A stretch of 64,000 bases of DNA from CAYNND01 sp964398775 (GCA_964398775.1 CAYNND010000004.1:1-64000); one strand, 5' to 3'; shown: positions 43,014 through 52,563, counted from the first letter of the stretch. Numbers and translations are program-made. The notes: generated from the letters alone by a model not told the origin.

Positions 43014-43802
43014 ATGAAACACCCAAAGCAAAAAAAGGTGCGCGCAATTGTTCTCTCGGGTCTCGGACTTAATTGCGAGCATGAAACCGCGGCGTCTTGG
43101 AAGGACGTTGGTGTGGAGGCAGACATTGTGCATTTGCATGATGTACTCGAACGCCCGACACTCCTTCGCGCATATAACATACTGACAGTGCCCGGTGGAT
43201 TTTCATATGGAGATGATACGGGCTCGGGAAAGGCATATGGTACTCGACTTCGCGAAGTTGTAGGCCCTGAGCTCAGTCGGTTCCTAACACGCGAAACACT
43301 CGCGCTCGGAATTTGTAATGGATTTCAAATACTCACTCATGCGCAGCTCTTGCCAGGCGCACTTGTTCATAATGATGCGAGGCGGTATATCTGTAGATGG
43401 GTTGATGTGCAGGCATCTGGTGCGAGCCCATGGCTCTTTGGGGTAGATACACTTTCACTTCCCATAGCGCATGGTGAAGGTAAATACGTGCACACTGAAG
43501 CAGGCCTTGCCGATGTGCTCAATACGACGACTGAAGGAATGTTGCGCTATGTACAAGGACCCATGAGTACACTCCACAATCTGCCGTACAATCCAAACGG
43601 AGCGCTCCAGGACATCGCTGGACTCACGAGTCACAATGGTCGTGTCCTTGGGCTCATGCCACATCCTGAGCGAGGTTTCTTCTTTACCCATCGACCAGAT
43701 TGGACACGAGAACGTGATGCATACGAACTGGAAGGAAAGCCACTCCCACGGTATGCGGACGGGTATCGACTCTTTGAAAACGCAGCACGATTTTTTACAT
43801 AA
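43014..43802 (+). CDS. purQ: FGAM synthase glutaminase subunit PurQ
   Basis: A 262-residue class I glutamine amidotransferase that feeds ammonia to PurL. The oxyanion/nucleophile region is LALGICNGFQILTH (Cys nucleophile), and the His/Glu pair lies in MPHPERGFF. Both PurQ and the fused PurSL are made from one operon with a 1-nt gap. Confidence 0.93.
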   Translation: MKHPKQKKVRAIVLSGLGLNCEHETAASWKDVGVEADIVHLHDVLERPTLLRAYNILTVPGGFSYGDDTGSGKAYGTRLREVVGPELSRFLTRETLALGICNGFQILTHAQLLPGALVHNDARRYICRWVDVQASGASPWLFGVDTLSLPIAHGEGKYVHTEAGLADVLNTTTEGMLRYVQGPMSTLHNLPYNPNGALQDIAGLTSHNGRVLGLMPHPERGFFFTHRPDWTRERDAYELEGKPLPRYADGYRLFENAARFFT

Positions 43803-43804
43803 GT

Positions 43805-44932
43805 ATGAAACGGATTGGAATTGTTGGCGGCGGGCAGTTAGGGCGGATGCTCTCTGATGCTGCACACACACTTGGGTTTGCGGTTGTTACACTTGATGCG
43901 GGAACAGATGGACCTGCAGCGCAAATATCTGATGAACACATTGATGCGTCTTTCAAAAACGCTGATGCAATACAAAAACTTGCAGATATGGTTGATGTGC
44001 TTACTTTCGAAATCGAGTCAGTTGATGCAGATGCGCTACAATCAATCGCTTCACTTCGTCCAGAGGCAGTTCACCCGTCGCCCACGACACTACTCATCAT
44101 TCGTGACAAGTATGCTCAGAAGGAATACTTGAGAGCGCACGGGATTCCTGTTGCTGCAGCGCAGACTGTAGATTCAATTGAGTCAATCCGTGCTGCAGCC
44201 GAAGAATATGGGTATCCGATAGTTTTAAAATCTCGCTTTGGTGCATACGATGGTCGAGGCAATGCGCTTATTCGCACTGAGGCAGATATTCCTACAGCAT
44301 TTGAAACACTTGGTCGGATGAACCTGTATGTGGAACAGTTCGTGCCGTTTGTGAAAGAGCTCGCTGTGGTTGCTGCGCGAAGTACAACAGGAGAGTGTGC
44401 ACTCTATCCAGTTGTTGAGACAGTACATGAAAATCATATTTGCCATACAGTCACAATGCCAGCCCCAGTCTCGAGTACAATCGCAGAAGAAGCAGAACGA
44501 ATCGCATACAAAGTGCTCACGGCGCTCGGAGGAGCAGGAGTATTTGGTATCGAGTTGTTCCTTTGCGCGGACGATGTGATTCTCGTAAACGAAATTGCCC
44601 CCCGAGTGCACAATAGTGGACACATAACGATGGATGCATCGGCGACCTCTCAGTTTGAGCAGCACATCCGAGCTATTACTGGTATGCCACTTGGGGAAAC
44701 TGCACTGAAGGCCCCAGTTGCTGTCATGATAAACATCCTTGGTGAACGACAGGGCCTAGCAAACCCAGAAGGGATAGCTGAAGCAGAAGCGCTCGGTGAT
44801 GTTCGAGTGCACCTCTATGGAAAGAAAGAGACAAAACCTGCACGAAAAATGGGCCATATTAACGTGAAAGGGAAAAGTCATGCAGAGGCTCATGAAAAGG
44901 CGAAAAAAGCCCGCGCGCGTGTTACCATTTAG
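43805..44932 (+). CDS. purK: N5-carboxyaminoimidazole ribonucleotide synthase PurK
   Basis: A 375-residue ATP-grasp enzyme that carboxylates AIR with bicarbonate. It opens with the family IVGGGQLGRMLSDAA, has ATP-grasp strands (PIVLKSRFGAYDGRGN, ELAVVAARS) and the metal-site NEIAPRVHNSGHIT. It is followed 1 nt later by purE, its functional partner. Confidence 0.94.
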   Translation: MKRIGIVGGGQLGRMLSDAAHTLGFAVVTLDAGTDGPAAQISDEHIDASFKNADAIQKLADMVDVLTFEIESVDADALQSIASLRPEAVHPSPTTLLIIRDKYAQKEYLRAHGIPVAAAQTVDSIESIRAAAEEYGYPIVLKSRFGAYDGRGNALIRTEADIPTAFETLGRMNLYVEQFVPFVKELAVVAARSTTGECALYPVVETVHENHICHTVTMPAPVSSTIAEEAERIAYKVLTALGGAGVFGIELFLCADDVILVNEIAPRVHNSGHITMDASATSQFEQHIRAITGMPLGETALKAPVAVMINILGERQGLANPEGIAEAEALGDVRVHLYGKKETKPARKMGHINVKGKSHAEAHEKAKKARARVTI

Positions 44933-44933
44933 T

Positions 44934-45461
44934 ATGAATACATCAGCACCACTTGTAGGAATCGTTATGGGGTCAGATTCTGACCTCCCCGTGATGGCGG
45001 CCGCTGCTCAAATGCTTGAATCTCTATCAGTGCCATTTGAGCTGACTATTGTCTCTGCTCATCGGACACCTGAGCGACTTCGAGAGTATGCACAAGGCGC
45101 ATCAACTCGAGGACTCAAGGTAATTATCGCTGGCGCGGGTGGAGCAGCGCATCTTCCGGGAATGCTCGCTGCATTTTGTCAGCTCCCGATAGTCGGAGTG
45201 CCTGTGCAGACGAAAACACTTTCAGGTGTTGACTCACTGCATTCTATTGTACAGATGCCACCTGGAGTTCCAGTCGCGACCGTTGCGATTAATGGAGCAA
45301 AGAATGCTGGGATTCTCGCTGCGCAAATACTCGCACATGCTGATGCAGAACTTTTCTCGAGAATTGCAGCGTTTCGAGATACACAAGAGCAAGAAGTTAT
45401 GGCAAAAGCACAACGCCTAGAAGCTGAAGGATATACACAGTACTTAACACACCTCTCATGA
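44934..45461 (+). CDS. purE: N5-CAIR mutase PurE
   Basis: A 175-residue class I PurE converting N5-CAIR to CAIR. It shows GIVMGSDSDLPVM, the catalytic SAHRTPER and AGAGGAAHLPGM. The ATG at 44934 lies 1 nt after the purK stop. Its TGA stop overlaps the purM start by 4 nt. Confidence 0.95.
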   Translation: MNTSAPLVGIVMGSDSDLPVMAAAAQMLESLSVPFELTIVSAHRTPERLREYAQGASTRGLKVIIAGAGGAAHLPGMLAAFCQLPIVGVPVQTKTLSGVDSLHSIVQMPPGVPVATVAINGAKNAGILAAQILAHADAELFSRIAAFRDTQEQEVMAKAQRLEAEGYTQYLTHLS

Positions 45462-46621
45462 AGCGAAAGCACGTAGAACAGTCAGTGTATGCTCGCGATG
45501 GCGTAAACATAAAACACGAATCTGACTTTTCGTCGGCAGCAGGAAACGTATGTAAGGCATCATATAAAAACTCTAAGTTTGTGAAGGTGCATGACTTGTC
45601 AGCCGGTTCGTTTCGAGGGCCACGACCATTTACACTCCAGAAGCTTCCGGCAGGTTACTTTACGGAAGTATCATCGGACGGTATCGGTACAAAAGGTGTA
45701 CTTGTAGATGCTGCACAGATGCATGAGAGTGCCGCATACGACTTAGTTGCGATGGTTTCAAGTGACATCACTCGCTATGGTGGTGTGCCACTCGTGCTTG
45801 CAAATATTCTCGACGTTGTTGCGGTTGGAGAACCAGGGAGCGCAGTTTCAGCGCAGTATCGAAAACTCCTCATTGGCCTCCATAGTGCAGCGAAGGAGTG
45901 CCGCGTTGTCGTACTGAAAGGCGAGACTGCGCAAATGGGCGTCTGTCTTGGCTCTGAAATACCTGACTCACTAACCCGCTTTAACTGGAGTGCAGTAATG
46001 GTCGGAGCCTACCACCCAAAGAAGATGATTACGGGAAAAACACTGAAAGCAGGGCAAGCCATTATTGCTCTCAAAGAACAAGGTTTTCGCAGTAACGGTA
46101 TAAGCTCGGTCCGTGCGGCATTCCGTGCACAGTATGGAGATGCCTGGTGGAAGAACCCGAAAGCAAAGGAAGATATTGCGCGAGCTGCAGCGCCTAGTAT
46201 CTTGTATGACACGTTCCTCGCAACACTAAATGGCTGGTTTGCACCTGCATGGAAAGCAGAAGTACGCGTGCACGCAATTGCACACCTCTCAGGTGGCGGT
46301 ATTAAAGAAAAACTTGGACATGACATACTCTGCAAGCGAGGACTTTCTGCAGAGTTTGATGGCCTATTTATGCCGCCTGACATCATGCGGCAGTGCAAGG
46401 CATGGCGAGGGATGAGTGACGCAGAGTTTTATACTGCATGGAATGGCGGGCAAGGTATGTTGCTCGTCGTCGATGAGGCAGATGTAAAAAAAGTATGCAG
46501 TCGTGCGAAAACTTTTGGGATTGAGGCACAGCGTGCAGGGCGAATCACAAAAGAAAAAACGCCAACCATCCACATCAAGACACCGTGGAATACAAACGTT
46601 GTTTATAAGCTTACATCATAA
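45458..46621 (+). CDS. purM: AIR synthase PurM
   Basis: A 387-residue enzyme closing the imidazole ring of FGAM to give AIR. The PurM-fold motifs SSDGIGTKG, LVAMVSSDITRYGG (N/D-rich metal loop), LANILDVV and HLSGGGIKEKL are visible. It is somewhat longer and more divergent than E. coli PurM (about 345). It overlaps purE by 4 nt. Confidence 0.9.
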   Translation: MKRKHVEQSVYARDGVNIKHESDFSSAAGNVCKASYKNSKFVKVHDLSAGSFRGPRPFTLQKLPAGYFTEVSSDGIGTKGVLVDAAQMHESAAYDLVAMVSSDITRYGGVPLVLANILDVVAVGEPGSAVSAQYRKLLIGLHSAAKECRVVVLKGETAQMGVCLGSEIPDSLTRFNWSAVMVGAYHPKKMITGKTLKAGQAIIALKEQGFRSNGISSVRAAFRAQYGDAWWKNPKAKEDIARAAAPSILYDTFLATLNGWFAPAWKAEVRVHAIAHLSGGGIKEKLGHDILCKRGLSAEFDGLFMPPDIMRQCKAWRGMSDAEFYTAWNGGQGMLLVVDEADVKKVCSRAKTFGIEAQRAGRITKEKTPTIHIKTPWNTNVVYKLTS

Positions 46622-46623
46622 CC

Positions 46624-47535
46624 ATGTCAGGACTCGATGCCATAGGCACAAAAAAAGAAGTATTTGTCCGAGGTTCTCTTATCGCTGAAGGTAAAACGAA
46701 GAAAATTTTTGCGGTGGAAGGGAATGAAGGTCTTGCTGTTGTTGAGTATAAAAATGATATTACAGCATTTGATAACCCTGACTTTACAAAGCAGTTCGAA
46801 ACAAAAGCCGCCTATTCAAATACAACTAACGCAGCAGTATTTGCAATGCTACACGATGCGGGTATACCAACAGGCTTCAAAAAGAAAATATCAGATACGG
46901 AGTTCGTAACTGAGAAGTGCGCCATGATACCACTTGAAGTTGTTGCACGTCGCTTTGCAGTCGGAAGCTATCTCAATCGTCACCCTGAGTATAAAAAAGA
47001 AACTGGGGAAGAGCCACACCGCTTCGATGATATTGTCGCTGAGTTTTTCTTGAAAACAACAAAAGGTGGACTTGCAGATGCGTCAGGCGCGATTGTCTCT
47101 GGGCTTGACCCACTCAAGGGTGAGGAGGACCCCTACATTGAGAATCCATTTGATGCGGAGTGGAACTTATTGCATCCAAAAAAGGAGGCATCGGAGGCGT
47201 CACTTGGGAGGCGAATAGATGCTACACGCGTCGCACATCCTGAACGTATGAAAGAAATGGAGTCACTTGTAAAGCGAACTTTTGCAGTGCTCGAGTCGTT
47301 TTTCGCGAAGCATGATTTCAAATTCATTGATTTTAAAATTGAGTTCGGCATAACTCCCGAAGGAAGACTTGTTGTTGCAGATGTGATTGATAATGACTCG
47401 TGGCGCCTCCGTGATCAGAACTGGGAGGATTTGAGTAAGCAATCGTTTCGGGACGGTCAGCCACTCTCAGAAGTTGAAGCAAAGTACGGCCGTGTTGCGA
47501 GGCTACTCGAGGGTCACGATGTTGGGTCTCGATAA
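46624..47535 (+). CDS. purC: SAICAR synthetase PurC
   Basis: A 303-residue enzyme joining aspartate to CAIR. It shows LIAEGKTKKIFAV, SNTTNAAVFAML, VVARRFAVGSYLNRHPE and FIDFKIEFG. It ends the operon, so the cluster encodes FGAR to SAICAR. purF, purD, purN/T, purB and purH are not in the window. Confidence 0.93.
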   Translation: MSGLDAIGTKKEVFVRGSLIAEGKTKKIFAVEGNEGLAVVEYKNDITAFDNPDFTKQFETKAAYSNTTNAAVFAMLHDAGIPTGFKKKISDTEFVTEKCAMIPLEVVARRFAVGSYLNRHPEYKKETGEEPHRFDDIVAEFFLKTTKGGLADASGAIVSGLDPLKGEEDPYIENPFDAEWNLLHPKKEASEASLGRRIDATRVAHPERMKEMESLVKRTFAVLESFFAKHDFKFIDFKIEFGITPEGRLVVADVIDNDSWRLRDQNWEDLSKQSFRDGQPLSEVEAKYGRVARLLEGHDVGSR

Positions 47536-47569
47536 AGAATACTCACGACTGCTATGGTAGAGTATGCTC

Positions 47570-49576
47570 ATGGCATCGAAAGACCTGCAAGAGCGCGCTG
47601 CACATCTGCGCAGCACCATCAACCACCACCGCTATCTCTATCATGTGCTCAATCAGTCAGAGATATCTGAAGCTGCGCTCGACTCGCTCAAAGATGAACT
47701 CAAAAAACTTGAGAGTGCGCATCCTGAACTGGTGACCCCAGACTCGCCAACGCAGCGTGTAGCAGGGGAAGCGCTCCCTGAATTTCAAAAGATACGCCAT
47801 GCAGTGCCACAATGGTCATTTGATGATGCATTCAACCGTGAAGATCTAGAGCAGTTTGAAACTCGCGCGCGAAACATGCTCAAAAAAGAAGGTCGAGAAC
47901 CAGACCACTTTGCATATATGTGTGAACTCAAAATTGATGGACTGAAAATAATTTTGACCTATGAAAAGGGTCTTCTTAAAACAGCTGCGACACGTGGTGA
48001 CGGAGTTGTGGGGGAAGATGTTACAGCAAATGCAAAAACAATAGAATCAATCCCGCTTACACTTGAGCAACCAGTCTCAGGAGTATTTGAAGGTGAAGTA
48101 TTTCTTTCAAAAACCAACTTCATCGCACTCAATGACCTGATGCGTTCGCGCGGTGAGCCGCTCTATGCAAATCCGCGTAATGTTGCAGCCGGCACTATGC
48201 GTCAACTTGATCCCCGCATTGTTGCTGAACGAAAGCTCGATTGTTTTATCTACGACATCGCACAACTCGATGGGATGGCGCTTCCAGATACACAGGAAGG
48301 TGAGTTACATCTCCTGAAAGAATTAGGTTTTAAAACAAATCCTCACGGACATCTCGCAAAAGGAATTGATGCGGTTTGGAAGTATTATACAAAATGGACT
48401 GAGCGAAGGGAGAAAGAAGATTTCTGGATTGATGGTGTTGTCGTAAAGATAAATGACTGCACCATTCAGGACATACTGGGGTTTACGGGGAAAGGTCCTC
48501 GGTTTGCAATAGCGCTTAAGTTTCCCGCAGAACAGAAAACAACTATCGTTGAATCAATTGATTTTCAGGTGGGGCGCACTGGCGTTATCACTCCTGTGGC
48601 AAATTTAACACCAGTTTCAATCGCTGGAACTACCGTTGCGCGCGCAACGCTTCATAATGAAGACGAAATACGTCGGCTCGACATACGAGTGGGAGATACA
48701 GTCATTATAGAAAAAGCAGGGGACATCATACCAAAGGTAGTACAAGTCCTTACAGAGATGCGCCCCCAAAAATCAAAACCATTTGTCTGGCCAACGCACA
48801 TAGCCCAATGTGGTGGAGATGGGAGTATCGAACGCGTACCTGGTACTGCTGCATGGAGGTGTGTTTCTAAAGATTCAGTTACTCAGGTGGTACGGCGGCT
48901 TGCGTACTTCACATCAAAAAAAGCTTTCGATATCGATGGTGTTGGGGTAAAAGTTATCGAGAAACTTGTTGCGGTGCACGGTATTACGACACCTGATCAA
49001 CTCTTCCATCTCACAAAGGATGATTTTCTCGCACTTCCTGGTTTTGCAGAACTCTCAGCGCAAAATGCTGTTGATGCGATAGCCCGCGCACGAGTGGTCA
49101 CGCTCGATAGAGTACTCGTCGGGCTTTCGATTGATCACGTCGGTGAAGAAGTTGCACGCATGATTGCTGCATCTGTCGGCACAATGGAGCAACTCCTCAG
49201 TACATCGCGAGAAGAACTCGAGGCAATCCAAGGAGTGGGGAGTATCGTTGCTGACTCACTCATACAATTTTTCCAGACAGCGCATACACGTGAGCGTATC
49301 GATGCGCTCATCCCCTTGCTTACAATAGCGACAGTTACGAAAAAAGAGGGTGTGTTTTCTGGTCTCTCATTTGTAGTTACCGGAACCCTTGAGCAGTTTG
49401 GTCGTGAGGCAGTGAAGGAGGTCATTCGCGCTCAGGGTGGTTCTGTGAGTGATAGTGTTTCAAAAAAGACTTCATACTTACTTGCGGGGAGTGATGCAGG
49501 CTCAAAACTAGAGAAAGCCAAATCTCTCGGCGTCAAGGTGATTTCTGAAGCAGAGTTTGTTACTATGCTTGGATAA
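47570..49576 (+). CDS. ligA: NAD-dependent DNA ligase LigA
   Basis: A 668-residue ligase: N-terminal Ia domain, adenylation domain with the nucleophile Lys in CELKIDGLKI, OB fold, zinc-finger region, HhH repeats (ALPGFAELSAQNAVDAI, AIQGVGSIVADSL) and a C-terminal BRCT domain (GLSFVVTGTL). The zinc finger is degraded: HIAQCGG and WRCVSKDSV leave only two of four Cys. TAGAGT (47558-47563) ends 6 nt before the ATG at 47570, preferred over 47564. Confidence 0.95.
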   Translation: MASKDLQERAAHLRSTINHHRYLYHVLNQSEISEAALDSLKDELKKLESAHPELVTPDSPTQRVAGEALPEFQKIRHAVPQWSFDDAFNREDLEQFETRARNMLKKEGREPDHFAYMCELKIDGLKIILTYEKGLLKTAATRGDGVVGEDVTANAKTIESIPLTLEQPVSGVFEGEVFLSKTNFIALNDLMRSRGEPLYANPRNVAAGTMRQLDPRIVAERKLDCFIYDIAQLDGMALPDTQEGELHLLKELGFKTNPHGHLAKGIDAVWKYYTKWTERREKEDFWIDGVVVKINDCTIQDILGFTGKGPRFAIALKFPAEQKTTIVESIDFQVGRTGVITPVANLTPVSIAGTTVARATLHNEDEIRRLDIRVGDTVIIEKAGDIIPKVVQVLTEMRPQKSKPFVWPTHIAQCGGDGSIERVPGTAAWRCVSKDSVTQVVRRLAYFTSKKAFDIDGVGVKVIEKLVAVHGITTPDQLFHLTKDDFLALPGFAELSAQNAVDAIARARVVTLDRVLVGLSIDHVGEEVARMIAASVGTMEQLLSTSREELEAIQGVGSIVADSLIQFFQTAHTRERIDALIPLLTIATVTKKEGVFSGLSFVVTGTLEQFGREAVKEVIRAQGGSVSDSVSKKTSYLLAGSDAGSKLEKAKSLGVKVISEAEFVTMLG

Positions 49577-49584
49577 AACTATAT

Positions 49585-49893
49585 ATGGACGACGCAGCAT
49601 TACAGCAATTATTTACACTCGCACGCCTCGAGCCACACGAAGGTGAGTTTGACCGTGTCCGCACTGAACTCCCTGGTATTGTTGCGTTCATGCAAGGCGT
49701 CCAAGGAGCTGCCGCTACATTGAGTACGACACCGCAGCCTGGTTTGTCCACAAACGTCACACGTGATGATGTGGTCACAACAGAGCCAGCTTCATGTACG
49801 GAGCGAATCGCCGCACAGTTCCCAGATCGAGAAGGTGATTACCTCGCGGTGCACCAAGTGATTACCGGAGGAAAGCATAGTGAAGGACATTAG
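49585..49893 (+). CDS. gatC: Asp-tRNA(Asn)/Glu-tRNA(Gln) amidotransferase subunit C
   Basis: A 102-residue GatC-like protein (LFTLARLEPHEGEFDRVRTELPGIVAFM, then LREDVV-type NVTRDDVV). It stabilises GatA-GatB. It is followed directly by gatA. gatB is not within the window. Confidence 0.88.
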   Translation: MDDAALQQLFTLARLEPHEGEFDRVRTELPGIVAFMQGVQGAAATLSTTPQPGLSTNVTRDDVVTTEPASCTERIAAQFPDREGDYLAVHQVITGGKHSEGH

Positions 49894-49894
49894 T

Positions 49895-51316
49895 ATGAAC
49901 CCAACTCAACTCACCATCGCTGGTGCTCGAGCACAACTCGACGCAAAAGAAATTTCAGCAGTCGAACTACTTGATGCGCACCTGCAGATAATCAAAGAAA
50001 AAGACGCTGCATTGCATGCATATCTTGAAGTCTTTCATGAGACGGCTCGAACTGAAGCACTGCGCGCAGATGAGTCAATACAGAAAGGGAATGGTGGCGT
50101 ACTCACGGGCATACCACTTGCGTTTAAAGATAATATTTTAATACAAGGTCATCATGCAAGTGGTGGTTCAAAAGTGCTTGAACAGTATGTGGCAACATAT
50201 GATGCAGGTGTTACCGACCTGATAAAAGCATCTGGTGCAGTCATTCTCGGTCGCACAAACATGGATGAATTTGCGCTTGGTTCATCGACTGAGAACTCAG
50301 CGTATGGCCCAACACATAACCCACACGACAGTACTCGAGTTCCTGGTGGTACTTCCGGGGGCTCAGCTGCTGCTGTTGCAGCACATATGGCACTTGGCGC
50401 GCTTGGCTCTGATACTGGGGGGTCCATACGCCAGCCAGCAGCATTTTGCGGAGTTGTGGGCTTGAAAATGACATATGGAAGCGTATCTCGATATGGTCTC
50501 ATTGCGGCAGCGTCATCACTCGACCAGATAGGTCCAATAGGTAAAACAGTAGAAGATGTGCGTATCTTGTCACGAGTCATCCGCGGTCATGACGTGCGCG
50601 ATAACACATCACTTGCGCCAGGTGTGTACCCTCAGCGAACTGCAAAAAAGCGTCTCGGTATTCCGCGCGCATTTCTTGCTTCGGGTTGCGATCCAGATGT
50701 GCTTGCAGCGTTTGAACAAAAAGTACAGGTACTAACAGAGGCGGGGTATGAAATCGTTGACCTTACTATGCCATCCCTTGCGTATTCGCTGAGTGCGTAC
50801 TACATCATAAACCCAGCAGAAGTATCTTCTAACTTGTCTCGTCTTGATGGTATCCGGTACGGCTACTCTTCAAAAGATGCTTCGGATTTTTCTGATATAT
50901 ATCAAAAAAATCGCGGAGAAAGTTTTGGGAAAGAAGCACGACGGAGAATTCTGCTGGGCACGTTTGTGCTCTCTTCAGGGTATGTCGATGCATACTACCG
51001 TAAAGCGCTTGCGGTGCGTGATATGCTCCGTGAAGATTTTGCAAAACAGTTTGAGACTGTGGATGCAATCCTCACACCGACAACTCCAACACCAGCCTTT
51101 GTTATAGGTGAGAAAGAGGACCCGCTTGCAATGTATGCGGGCGACATTTTTACTGTGCCAATTAACCTTGCTGGAGTTCCTGCGGTCTCAGTTCCCATGG
51201 GTACAGTTACGCGAGGTAGTGCAGCACTCCCCGTCGGTATGCAGTTGATAGGTGCTCACGGACAAGAAGAGATGCTCTGTGATATTGCGCTTGTTGTTGA
51301 ACGAGCTACTGCATAA
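49895..51316 (+). CDS. gatA: Asp-tRNA(Asn)/Glu-tRNA(Gln) amidotransferase subunit A
   Basis: A 473-residue amidase-signature enzyme that releases ammonia from glutamine for tRNA amidation. The catalytic triad Lys is in AFKDNILI, and the cis-Ser and nucleophile Ser lie in GGTSGGSAAAV and SDTGGSIRQPA. The ATG at 49895 follows the gatC stop by 1 nt; a GTG five codons upstream, inside gatC, is less likely. Confidence 0.94.
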   Translation: MNPTQLTIAGARAQLDAKEISAVELLDAHLQIIKEKDAALHAYLEVFHETARTEALRADESIQKGNGGVLTGIPLAFKDNILIQGHHASGGSKVLEQYVATYDAGVTDLIKASGAVILGRTNMDEFALGSSTENSAYGPTHNPHDSTRVPGGTSGGSAAAVAAHMALGALGSDTGGSIRQPAAFCGVVGLKMTYGSVSRYGLIAAASSLDQIGPIGKTVEDVRILSRVIRGHDVRDNTSLAPGVYPQRTAKKRLGIPRAFLASGCDPDVLAAFEQKVQVLTEAGYEIVDLTMPSLAYSLSAYYIINPAEVSSNLSRLDGIRYGYSSKDASDFSDIYQKNRGESFGKEARRRILLGTFVLSSGYVDAYYRKALAVRDMLREDFAKQFETVDAILTPTTPTPAFVIGEKEDPLAMYAGDIFTVPINLAGVPAVSVPMGTVTRGSAALPVGMQLIGAHGQEEMLCDIALVVERATA

Positions 51317-51342
51317 ATCATTTTTCTTGCTATAGTTTCGCT

Positions 51343-52398
51343 ATGGAGCCCACCTCAAGTGATAACTTGCTGCCAATTCAAGCGGTTGACCGCCTCATTG
51401 GTTCGTACGCGGGTGGGATGAATACAGAAAACTACTACTACGCAGAATATGTCGGGGAACAACCTAAGCAGACTCCGGCAAATTATATTGAAGTAAACGA
51501 AGATGGGATTCCGATTGTGTATATAAATGGCACGAGTATTCCAGCAACAGCGAGTGTCCAAAAGCCGGGACTGACACCACAAGAGGGGGTTGTACAACAG
51601 GGCGCAACAAAGACTGAAACAAGTGCTGGCTCGGGCACAACTGAGCTGCAAATTATGAGTCCTTCAGGTCTCGCCACAACAGTCATCAATGCTGTTTTTT
51701 CAATCGCTGTCACGATAGCGATTATCATGGGTATTGTTGTTACTTACCTTATTATCCGTACTAGACAATTGCACCACCATGAAGAACATGTGCGGGCAGC
51801 TGCTCCTGGGGGTCATGGTGATACCCATGGACATGACACACATGCTCATGATTCACATGGAAGTACTCCTGTCGATACTCATACTCACGATACTCATGCG
51901 GAGACAGTCGAACCACATGCTCCATTTGAGCACCCTGCACCTTCCGTAAGTGAATCGTTTTATACAGGTGCGGCGCATCCTGATGCTCCTGCAGAATATC
52001 CAGGTGTGACACTACTTGAAGAAGGCGATATTGCTCAGGATGTGCAGGTTACTGAGTCTGCTACTCATGGAGACACCTCACTTTCTGATGTGCACAATCG
52101 ATTTTCTGCAATTCGAACGTATGTCGCAGGTGATGACCCCGTTACTTGGAGACATGCACTCATGGATATTGATTTGGTGCTCGAAGATATGCTTGCGCGA
52201 AAAGGTCTTGAAGGGAATAGTACGGCAGAGCGACTCGCGCATGCTGACGCACGTCATCTCACTATGCTCAACGAAGCACTCACTGCACGCGCGTATTATG
52301 AAGAGTTGGTTTCTGGCGTAGAACCGATTACTCATGAATCAATGCAACGCTTGCTTGCGCTCTACACGCCAGTACTCGCTGAGCTTGGTCTCAAATAA
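51343..52398 (+). CDS. His-rich single-pass membrane protein
   Basis: A 351-residue protein. Residues about 1-108 are polar and Tyr/Gln/Thr-rich, followed by one strong membrane helix (about 110-137). Then comes a His-rich segment (about 142-190) of repeated H-x-H, HGDTHGHDTHAHD-type units, an acidic linker, and a folded-looking C-terminal domain (about 245-351: WRHALMDIDLVLEDMLARKG, LNEALTARAYYEELV). The His tract could bind Zn, Ni or Cu. The C-terminal part resembles conserved CPR membrane proteins of unknown role. TATAGT (51331-51336, preceded by TGC) ends 6 nt before the ATG. Confidence 0.75.
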   Translation: MEPTSSDNLLPIQAVDRLIGSYAGGMNTENYYYAEYVGEQPKQTPANYIEVNEDGIPIVYINGTSIPATASVQKPGLTPQEGVVQQGATKTETSAGSGTTELQIMSPSGLATTVINAVFSIAVTIAIIMGIVVTYLIIRTRQLHHHEEHVRAAAPGGHGDTHGHDTHAHDSHGSTPVDTHTHDTHAETVEPHAPFEHPAPSVSESFYTGAAHPDAPAEYPGVTLLEEGDIAQDVQVTESATHGDTSLSDVHNRFSAIRTYVAGDDPVTWRHALMDIDLVLEDMLARKGLEGNSTAERLAHADARHLTMLNEALTARAYYEELVSGVEPITHESMQRLLALYTPVLAELGLK

Positions 52399-52452
52399 CA
52401 TCAGTGCAGAAGACTATTGCCCTTCATGGGCTGATGGAGTAGTATGCACCGC

Positions 52453-52523
52453 AGCGGGATGGAGGAGTAGTACCTCATCAGGCTCATAACCTGAAGGCGT
52501 TCGTGCAATTCGAACTCCCGCTA
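52453..52523 (+). tRNA. Initiator tRNA-Met(CAT), aberrant D/T loops
   Basis: A 71-nt tRNA. Acceptor AGCGGGA/TCCCGCT with a weak A1-T72 pair, D-stem GAGG/CCTC, anticodon arm TCAGG-CTCATAA-CCTGA followed by AGG as in initiators, and T-stem GTTCG/CGAAC. The T-loop is TGCAATT (G at position 55), and the D-loop AGTAGTA lacks the GG pair. CCA is not encoded. Confidence 0.82.
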
Positions 52524-52526
52524 CAT

Positions 52527-52563
52527 GTTAGAAAAATATGCCGCCCTGCGGCTATTTTTCGTT
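52527..52563 (+). terminator. Intrinsic terminator, first copy of a 37-bp direct repeat
   Basis: A GCCGC-CCT-GCGGC core inside GAAAAATA/TATTTTTC arms. The same 37 bp recur without change at 52721-52757. Confidence 0.88.
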
